DNA of 64,000 nt from Flavobacterium gilvum (GTDB taxonomy: Bacteria; Bacteroidota; Bacteroidia; Flavobacteriales; Flavobacteriaceae), in assembly GCF_001761465.1 (NCBI RefSeq), contig NZ_CP017479.1, positions 1,178,001 through 1,242,000 of the forward strand. The letters run 5' to 3'. Made by a program: the position numbers and the translations under genes. Below, piece by piece: positions 9,133 to 16,900 of the stretch (positions are counted from its first letter, which is position 1; each line of letters starts with the position of its first letter). Under the pieces are notes generated by a model. That model had not been told where the DNA came from. It saw nothing but the letters and a program-made list of their open reading frames with translations, and did no database searches.

Positions 9133-9540
9133 ATGGAAGACATTTTCAAATTAATAGGAAGTTATCAATATTCATCAGAAGCAATAATTTTTAAAGGGAA
9201 ATTAGAGTCTGAAGGAATTGAGGTTTTTATGCGGGATAATTTTACTGTTGAAGCAAATCCATTATACAGTAATGCTGTCGGTGGGGTTAAACTTTTTGTC
9301 TATCAAAAGGATTATCATAAAGCTAAAGAGATTATTTCTCAAGTAAGCAAATATTCATTAGATGAAAATGATAAATTGTTAAAATGCCCAAAGTGTAATG
9401 CCGAAGAAATTAATGTTGTAACTTCTGTAAATGATTTTAAATCTCTTGTCTTTTTTGTTTTTTCATTACTCTTATCAATATTTCCATTTTATGTTAATCG
9501 TAAGTACAAATGTAGAAAGTGTAAATTCGAATTTAATTAA
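9133..9540 (+). CDS. DUF2007-type protein with a zinc-ribbon split by a hydrophobic segment
   Basis: The ATG at 9133, 4 bp after the bioF stop, gives 135 residues. The N-terminal 70 residues (IFKLIGSYQYSSEAIIFKGK...GIEVFMRDN...GGVKLFVYQKDYHKAKEII) fit the DUF2007 fold, a small alpha/beta domain annotated as a putative signal-transducing protein. The C-terminus has CPKC (about residue 87), then a hydrophobic segment (SLVFFVFSLLLSIFPFYV), then CRKC: two half zinc ribbons bracketing a possible membrane segment. It lies inside the biotin gene run, but a role in biotin synthesis is not supported by its sequence. Confidence 0.8.
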   Translation: MEDIFKLIGSYQYSSEAIIFKGKLESEGIEVFMRDNFTVEANPLYSNAVGGVKLFVYQKDYHKAKEIISQVSKYSLDENDKLLKCPKCNAEEINVVTSVNDFKSLVFFVFSLLLSIFPFYVNRKYKCRKCKFEFN

Positions 9541-9609
9541 ATAAACCCTTTGTGAAAATTTTAAATCAGTGATAATCCGTTCCATCCGTGTTATCCGTGG
9601 GCCAAAAAA

Positions 9610-10230
9610 ATGAAACTATTTATTACAGGAATTTCTACCGATGTGGGCAAGACCATTGCATCATCAATCATTGTTGAAGCGCTGCAGGCAGATTATTGGA
9701 AACCCATTCAGGCGGGCGATTTGAATGATTCCGATAGCCATAAAGTCAAACGTTATGTTTCAAACTCAAAGTCGCATTTTCACCCCAATGCTTATGCGTT
9801 ACATACGCCGGCGAGTCCGCATCTTGCTGCCGCGTTGGACGGAATTACCATCAATTTAAAGCAGATAAAAGAGCCCAAAACCGACAATCATTTGGTTATA
9901 GAAGGAGCTGGAGGTGTTTTTGTTCCGTTGAATGATACTGATTGTGTAATTGACTTAATTCAGCCCGATTATAAAGTGATTGTGGTTTCAAGGCATTATC
10001 TGGGAAGCATCAATCATACTTTATTGACAATAGAATCCTTGCTTAATCGTAAAATAGCGATTGGAGGAATTATCTTTTCCGGTGATGAAAATAAAGCAAC
10101 CGAATCAATAATTTTGAGTAAAACAGGTGTTAAATGTATCGGTAGAATCGAGCAGGAACCATATTTTGACCAAAGTGTAATCAAGGAATACGCCGATAAG
10201 TTTAGAGAGCAACTTTTACAAATGCAATAG
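9610..10230 (+). CDS. bioD: Dethiobiotin synthase
   Basis: BioD closes the ureido ring of dethiobiotin from 7,8-diaminopelargonate, CO2 and ATP in the cytoplasm. The 206-residue protein starts with the family P-loop MKLFITGISTDVGKT (Lys14), with the substrate-binding signatures WKPIQAGD and EGAGGVFVP further on. Length is typical. It precedes bioA by about 96 bp and follows the DUF2007 gene by 69 bp; that upstream spacer holds a string of ATCCGTG words of the kind seen repeatedly between Bacteroidota genes. Confidence 0.96.
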   Translation: MKLFITGISTDVGKTIASSIIVEALQADYWKPIQAGDLNDSDSHKVKRYVSNSKSHFHPNAYALHTPASPHLAAALDGITINLKQIKEPKTDNHLVIEGAGGVFVPLNDTDCVIDLIQPDYKVIVVSRHYLGSINHTLLTIESLLNRKIAIGGIIFSGDENKATESIILSKTGVKCIGRIEQEPYFDQSVIKEYADKFREQLLQMQ

Positions 10231-10326
10231 CAAAAATCAATTTCAATTTCAATAGTCAAAACCAATGATTATTTATTGCCAGCCCAATCTAAAATCTAAA
10301 ATCGTTAATCAACAATCTAAAATCAA

Positions 10327-11598
10327 ATGACTTTAATCGAAAGAGATAGCCAACATCTTTGGCACCCTTATACGCAACATAAAACAGCGGCGCTTCCTAT
10401 CGCGATAACCAAAGGCGAAGGCGCTTTGCTTTGGGACGAAAACAACAAACAATACATAGACGCTATCGCTTCGTGGTGGGTCAATCCGTTTGGGCATTCC
10501 AATAAATTTATTGCCGATGCGATTTACAAACAGTTGACTACCCTAGAACACGTTTTGTTTGGCGGATTCACGCATGAACCTGCCATTGTTTTGGCCGAAA
10601 AACTTTTGGCAATTTTACCAGACAATCAAAAGAAAGTATTTTTTTCGGATAACGGATCGACATCCGTTGAAGTGGCAATCAAAGTAGCTTTGCAGTATTT
10701 TTATAATAGAGGTCAAAAGAGAACAACGATTATTGCTTTCGAAAATGCCTTTCATGGCGATACTTTCGCCGCGATGGCTGCGAGCGGAATTTCGTTTTAC
10801 ACCCAGGCTTTCCAGGGAATGTTTATCGATGTGGTTCGGTTTCCAGTTCCTGTAAAAGGGCAGGAACAGGCGAGTTTTGACGCATTACGGGAAACAATTA
10901 AAAATAATGATTGTGCCGGTTTCATATTCGAACCTTTGGTGCAGGGAGCGGCCGGAATGGTGATGTATGAGCCCGAAGCATTAGACAAATTAATTCAGAT
11001 TTGTCAGGAAAATAATGTGCTCACGATTGCCGATGAAGTAATGACAGGTTTTGGAAAAACAGGAAAAACCTTTGCGTGCGATTATTTGACTCAAAAACCA
11101 GATATAATGTGCTTGTCCAAAGCCTTGACGGGCGGAACCATTCCGATGGCGATTACAACTTTTACTCAAGATCTTTTTGATGCTTTTTATGACGAAGATA
11201 TCAACAAAGCATTATTCCACGGACATACTTTTACCGCAAATCCTACGGGTTGTGCAGCGGCTCTTGCCAGTTTGACTTTATTGGAAACCGAAGAAATGCA
11301 GCAAAATTTAGTTCGAATCAACAAATGCCATTTGGAGTTTAAAGAACGGGTAGAAAAACATCCTCTGGTTACAACGACAAGAGTACTAGGAGTTATTTTT
11401 GCATTGGAAATAAAAACAGCGACTTCGGCAAGTTATTACGGAACGCTACGTAACAGGCTTTATGATTTTTTTATAGAAAATGGAATAATTCTGCGTCCTG
11501 TTGGGAATATCGTTTATATTTTGCCTCCTTATGTGATTACTGATGTACAATTGCAAAAAGTGTATGAAGTGGTCGAAAGCGCTTTGGAAATTATTTAA
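10327..11598 (+). CDS. bioA: Adenosylmethionine-8-amino-7-oxononanoate aminotransferase
   Basis: BioA is the PLP-dependent class III aminotransferase that converts 8-amino-7-oxononanoate to 7,8-diaminopelargonate with S-adenosylmethionine as amino donor. The 423-residue protein has the family N-terminus LWHPYTQHK, substrate-binding ASWWVNPFGH, the PLP-binding DEVMTGFGKTG and the Schiff-base lysine in CLSKALTGG (about Lys265). It is intact and of typical length. It lies between bioD and a ketoacyl synthase gene in one orientation. Confidence 0.97.
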   Translation: MTLIERDSQHLWHPYTQHKTAALPIAITKGEGALLWDENNKQYIDAIASWWVNPFGHSNKFIADAIYKQLTTLEHVLFGGFTHEPAIVLAEKLLAILPDNQKKVFFSDNGSTSVEVAIKVALQYFYNRGQKRTTIIAFENAFHGDTFAAMAASGISFYTQAFQGMFIDVVRFPVPVKGQEQASFDALRETIKNNDCAGFIFEPLVQGAAGMVMYEPEALDKLIQICQENNVLTIADEVMTGFGKTGKTFACDYLTQKPDIMCLSKALTGGTIPMAITTFTQDLFDAFYDEDINKALFHGHTFTANPTGCAAALASLTLLETEEMQQNLVRINKCHLEFKERVEKHPLVTTTRVLGVIFALEIKTATSASYYGTLRNRLYDFFIENGIILRPVGNIVYILPPYVITDVQLQKVYEVVESALEII

Positions 11599-11618
11599 GA
11601 ATTTTGGTTTTTGAAAAA

Positions 11619-11686
11619 AATCTGCAAAAGTCTGCGGAGTCTGCGTGCGATATTTTTCACACAGACTCCGCAGACTTCCGCAGATT
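11619..11686. repeat. Long inverted repeat (TCTGCGG words) after bioA
   Basis: Arms 11619-11643 and 11662-11686 are complementary except for one two-base mismatch, built on GTCTGCGGAGTCTG. Farther downstream, 11757-11777 reads ACTTTGCGACCTTTGCGGTT. The 195-bp spacer has no gene. The stem may act as a partial terminator or mRNA stabiliser between bioA and the ketoacyl synthase gene. Confidence 0.7.
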
Positions 11687-11793
11687 ATAAAATTTAAAAA
11701 GGACTGAAAAAACTCAAACATTATACTATTTTAATAGTTTTCATTTTTACCAAAAACTTTGCGACCTTTGCGGTTAAATCAAAATAGCACATT

Positions 11794-12948
11794 TTGTCAC
11801 AAACCATTTCCATAATAGCCATAGCTTCTATTTCGTCTTTGGGAAATTCTCCTGAAAAGGTCTGGCAAAATTACCTCTCGGAAAATCCTTGTTTCTCGAC
11901 TCAATTTTTGGATCATCAAACTACCAAGGTTGCCGCTCTTGATGGCGATTCCCTATCAGAAGTTGAAGCTTTACGGGAATCGGATGTGAAATACAAATCG
12001 TTAGATATATCGGTGCTTTTTGCAATGGTAGCTTCCCGAAAAGCGATTGAAAAAGCAGGTTGGGGAAAAGGAGCAGAATTTGGAATTAATATTGGTTCTT
12101 CTCGAGGTGCAACGGATTTGTTTGAGAAACATTTTCAGGAATATTTAGAAACTGGTAAAGCGCAGACTTTGGCTTCGCCAACGACAACTTTGGGTAATAT
12201 TTCTTCGTGGATAGCACATGATTTGCAAAGTAACGGCCCTGAAATTTCACATTCCATTACGTGTTCAACAGCTTTGCATGCCGTACTCAATGGCGTAGCT
12301 TGGTTAAGAGCCGGAATGTCCGATAAATTTTTGGTAGGCGGAAGCGAGGCTCCTTTGACCGATTTTACAATTGGCCAAATGCGAGCATTGAAAATCTACT
12401 CCAAAAGTGAAGAACAGTATCCTAATCGCGCTTTGGATTTGGATAAAAAACAAAACACCATGATTCTGGGAGAAGGAGCCGGTGTGTGTTGTCTCGAGAT
12501 TGGAAAAAAAGAAAATGCTTTGGCTTTTATCGAAGGCATTGGGTATGCGACAGAGATTTTGGAACATAATATTTCAATTTCTGCCGAAGCGGTTTGTTTT
12601 CAGAAATCTATGAAAATGGCCCTTGAAAATACACCAATCAGTGAAGTCGATGCTATCGTTATGCACGCGCCTGGAACGATAAAAGGCGATTTGACAGAAT
12701 ACAAAGCTATCGAGAAAGTCTTTGGCGAAAATGTCCCTTTGTTAACTACCAATAAATGGAAAATAGGCCATACTTTCGGAGCTTCGGGGATTTTGAGTAT
12801 GGAAATGGCTATTTTGATGATGCAGCACAATCAGTTCATCGGAGTTCCTTTTGCGAAAGCGCAAAAACAAATGAAACCGATAAAGAAAGTTTTGGTCAAT
12901 GCAGTTGGTTTTGGCGGAAATGCGGTGAGTGTTTTGTTGAGTTTGTAA
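11794..12948 (+). CDS. Beta-ketoacyl synthase (FabF/KAS II-like) in the biotin cluster
   Basis: The 384-residue protein is a thiolase-fold condensing enzyme. The Cys-His-His triad is complete: Cys157 in HSITCSTALHA, His291 in MHAPGTIKGD (a variant of the usual HGTGT), and His326 in WKIGHTFGASG. GEGAGVCCLE is the usual glycine-rich segment. It starts with TTG, since no ATG lies near the conserved N-terminus (ISIIAIASISSLG). Its place after bioF, bioD and bioA suggests it elongates acyl-ACP toward the pimeloyl moiety used by BioF. That role is inferred; a general fatty-acid or polyketide role cannot be excluded. Confidence 0.88.
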   Translation: MSQTISIIAIASISSLGNSPEKVWQNYLSENPCFSTQFLDHQTTKVAALDGDSLSEVEALRESDVKYKSLDISVLFAMVASRKAIEKAGWGKGAEFGINIGSSRGATDLFEKHFQEYLETGKAQTLASPTTTLGNISSWIAHDLQSNGPEISHSITCSTALHAVLNGVAWLRAGMSDKFLVGGSEAPLTDFTIGQMRALKIYSKSEEQYPNRALDLDKKQNTMILGEGAGVCCLEIGKKENALAFIEGIGYATEILEHNISISAEAVCFQKSMKMALENTPISEVDAIVMHAPGTIKGDLTEYKAIEKVFGENVPLLTTNKWKIGHTFGASGILSMEMAILMMQHNQFIGVPFAKAQKQMKPIKKVLVNAVGFGGNAVSVLLSL

Positions 12949-13003
12949 TGGCGTTATTGGCCTCGGATTAAACTGATAAAAAGGATTTGGCACGGATTTT
13001 TAG

Positions 13004-13480
13004 TTACTGACCACTGTTTTCTAATTCCTTCACTTTGTCATAAATTAAATTACTTTCAAAGCCACGGCGAAGCATATAATCGCAGAATTTCTTTCTTTTT
13101 TTGAGGGTGTTGGTCTCCGTTATGGAATTCCAATTTCTTTCAGCCAAATCTTCAAAAGTGGCAATATATTCCTCGGGTTCAATTTCTTTTAAGGCAAGAT
13201 TAATCTGGGTTTGATTAATGTTGCGCATTTTTAGCTCATTAACAATTCGGATTTTCCCCCAATGTTTCATGCGGTGTTTTCCTCGGGCAAAACTACAGGC
13301 AAATCGAGATTCGTTTAAGAAATTTTGTTCGATAAGATGGACGATGATTTCGTCTATTTCGTTTTGGTTTAATTTCATGCTCCACAGTTTAGAAACCACT
13401 TCTTCGTGGCAGCGTTCTTGATAGGCACAAAAATGTTCAATTTTTAATTTGGCTTCTTTGAGAGAATAGACTTCTTTCAT
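13004..13480 (-). CDS. recX: RecX family regulatory protein
   Basis: The 158-residue protein is built of three RecX-type three-helix repeats: ALKIEHFCAYQERCHEEVVSK-like N-terminal repeat, the ESRFACSFARGKHRMKHWGK segment with the conserved F-A-x-x-x-x-R pattern, and the C-terminal KFCDYMLRRGFESNLIYDKV. RecX binds RecA filaments and modulates recombination. It is convergent with the biotin gene run and stands alone; recA is not in the window. Confidence 0.9.
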   Translation of the reverse strand: MKEVYSLKEAKLKIEHFCAYQERCHEEVVSKLWSMKLNQNEIDEIIVHLIEQNFLNESRFACSFARGKHRMKHWGKIRIVNELKMRNINQTQINLALKEIEPEEYIATFEDLAERNWNSITETNTLKKRKKFCDYMLRRGFESNLIYDKVKELENSGQ

Positions 13481-13981
13481 CTTTTTCTTCCTGCTTTTAT
13501 TTGATTCAAAAATAGTATTTTTTGGCGGTATTCAATCGATTTTATCCAAAAGGCGATGAAGTTGAGTATTTATTAAGAACGTTAATCATTGAATAATGAG
13601 CTTTAACCATTTTTATGACTGTAAATAGGTGGTATTGAGGTGGTTTAATGTTTGTTAAAAGTAGTAAAAATTGTATGTGTTAGTGTTGTTTATAGTTTTT
13701 AAGCGATAAAAAAGTATGGATTATCGAAAAGGGAAATGTTTACAAATCAATGCAACTTATGTTTCATAATTTTACAGATTAATTGCTTGTTATACAAAAT
13801 ATTGGTTTTGATTAAGAATGAGATCTTGTGACGACTTGCTGAATGTTAAAAATGATTAATCATGAAAATAAAAATACTTTTTTGGGAGACTTTTTTCAAT
13901 GATTGTATAAAATATTAATATTCGGTTTTGTCATAAGGGACTTACATTTTGGGTTATTTTTTCAGAATAAAAAATAAAAAC
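13481..13981. other. 500-bp AT-rich spacer upstream of the first T9SS giant
   Basis: I see no gene, RNA or strong hairpin. It separates the divergent recX gene and the large secreted-protein gene and should hold both promoters. A partial -7-like TACATTTTG lies near 13944, too close to the consensus limit to call. Confidence 0.5.
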
Positions 13982-16900
13982 ATGACAAAATTTTTACGCC
14001 CCTTTAAATTTTTTTCCATTGTTTTACTGTTGTTGTTTTCAACAAGTATGGTTTTTGGACAGACTCCTGCGATAGGTGATTATCAATCTGCACCGTCTAC
14101 AGCAACAACTCCCGGTGCTTGGACTTCACTTTCAAGTTGGCTATATTATAATGGCCCAGCAACGGGATGGTTAACTCCAACAGCTGCTCAAGGGTATCCA
14201 GGGGAGAAAGACAATGGGATTGATGAGGCTGTTACAATTTTAGCTGGGCATACAATTCGAATTGGTGATGGTTCGGGCGCAAATTTTAGCAGTCAACCTA
14301 TGGGTAAAATTACTATTATAGGAAAATTATATTTGGCTGGTAATATAAATAATCCTATTCCAAGATTTGAACTTGACGCACAATGGGTTTATGTGGAACC
14401 TAATGTTGGACTTATTGAATTTAATAATAAAGTAAATTTGTGGTTAATATCTTCACTATATCCTGGAACGGGTGTTTTTACCGTTAATAAAGATGAGAGT
14501 ATAGGTTATAAATCTATCATAGGGGATTGTAGTAACAACCAGGATATTAATTTTGGACCCGACGCCACTTCTTATTGTGCGGGTAAAAAATTTACTTTTG
14601 ATGATTTAATGACAAGTGGGGGGTCTTTAAACGCTGCTATTGGATCTATAGCTGCTGTTTGTCAAGGTAGTAGTGTTAGTTTATCGGGGAGTTACACAGG
14701 CTTGGTTGGAACACCTGCAGTCTATGGTTGGCATATAGTTGATTCATTCGGAAATACTCAGGATTTTATAGGGAAAAACGTTTCTTTTCCTAATGCCATA
14801 GGAACATCCTATACCATCAAATTAACGGTTTCTACTGTATATAACGTCACTCCTTTTACAAATTCGGAAACCGTTACTGTTGCAGTTAATGCCCCTCCAA
14901 CGGCACCGGTAGCAACTGCTGGTACTGCTTTGAGTTGTACATCAGTAAGGGCCAATTGGCAGGCAGTTTCGGGAGCCACTTCTTATGTGTTAGATGTAGC
15001 CACCAACAGTGGTTTTACTAGTATGGTTAGCACTGTCAATGTGGGTAATGTTTTATCCAAAGATATTACAGGTTTAACATCGGGGACAACTTATTATTAT
15101 AGGGTAAGAGCTTTTAATGGAACCTGTAATAGTCCCAATTCAAATGTAATAACTGTTGTGGCTCCATCTGTTCCAGCCGCACCTGCCAATTTTAATTATG
15201 GAGCTATTAGATGTACCCAAGTCGATTTAAGTTGGAATGCTGTAACAGGAGCTAACACATATACTGTTGAAAGTTCTACAGACTCAGGGTTTTCTCTCGG
15301 GAATACAGTTGCTGTTACAGGTCTGACAAGTACGTCTTATACCGTTAAGAATTTAACCAAAGGAACTAATTATTATTTTAAGGTAACAGCAGTGAATAGT
15401 TGCTCGAGTACCAATTCTGCAACCATTGGGGCGGTGCTCACTTTGAATACTCCGGTACAACCAACGAATGTTGAATCTAACACTGTTTTGTGTGCTCAGT
15501 TCAATGTAACTTGGACAGAGGCTTCCGGAGCTGTAGATTATACAGTTGAGGTATCGACTGATCCAGCTTTTCCATCAGCGGGATTAAAATCATTTGAACA
15601 TGTTCTAGCATCTCCTTATACGGTTACAGGTTTATCACCTAGCAAAGTATATTATTATAGGGTTATAGCTGTAAATGGTTGTGGAAGTGGAGATCCAGTG
15701 AATGGGCCAGATTATATAACAACAATAGCTTCTGAACCCAGTGTCCCTAACTTAGAGGCTCCAATAGTAGGTTGTAATCAGTTAACTGTAAATTGGACGG
15801 CATCTCCTCTTGCTGTTGATTATACTGTAGAATTAGCCACGAACCCTGGTTTTCCATCTGGTTTGATTAGTACAGTTCCAAATATAACCGGTACCTCACA
15901 TACTTTTACGAACCTTTCCCCTGGTGCAACTTATTATTATAGGGTTTCTGCTCGAAATGGTTGTGGATCTAGTGCTTATGGTACTCCGAATCCGGCTTCT
16001 TTAACTACGGGAACTGTGGCTACAACCCCAACCATTAGCTGGAAAAGTTCGACAATTAGTGGTTCCACAACTAATATTTGCCAAACAGATATGATTACCT
16101 CTAGTGCTTCATCTGGTATTTTATGGTCTACAGGAGAAACCACACAGAGTATTACTCCTCCTGTATCAGGAAATTATACTGTTCAAGTTGTAAATCCTGG
16201 AGGTTGTAGTAGTGCTGTTTCTCAGCCAGCTACAGTTGTTGTTCAGGGATTACCTACTGCAGTTGCCGGTGGCAGTGAAACTATTTGTTCCAATACCAGT
16301 GCTACCATAAGTAGTGCTTCGGCTAGTAATGGTACCATTCAATGGACGGCAAGCGGTGGGGCGGGGACCTTGATTAATAGAACTACTATTACCCCTATTT
16401 ATAGACCACTATTAGGAGGCCCTGCAGAAACTGTTTTATTAACAATGACTGTTACTGGTATCAATGGTTGTTCGTCTGTGGTCGCAACTGCTAGTCATAC
16501 AGTAAATGTCCTAGGAGACGCTCCAACCGCAACGGCTGGTGGTAGCCAAAACATTTGTGTTGGTGGAAGTGCTACTGTGAGTGGCGCTTCAGCAACTAAT
16601 GATAGTGCTATTTCGTGGACGCATAATGGCGCTGGAACGCTGACAAATGAAACAACTCTTGCACCAACATATACTTCTGCAGTCGCTGATGCGGGATTAC
16701 CGATAACCTTAACGATGACTGTTACTGGCTCACCAAGTTGTAATCCGCCATACGAGGTGACAGCTATTTACACAGTTTTTGTTAATCCCTTGACGACATT
16801 GATTAGTGCTTTACAGTCTGCACCTGTCTGTGATAGCTCGGCAGCCACCATAAATCTGACTGGGTTATTAGCCAATAGTACCTCTACGATAAATTATGCT

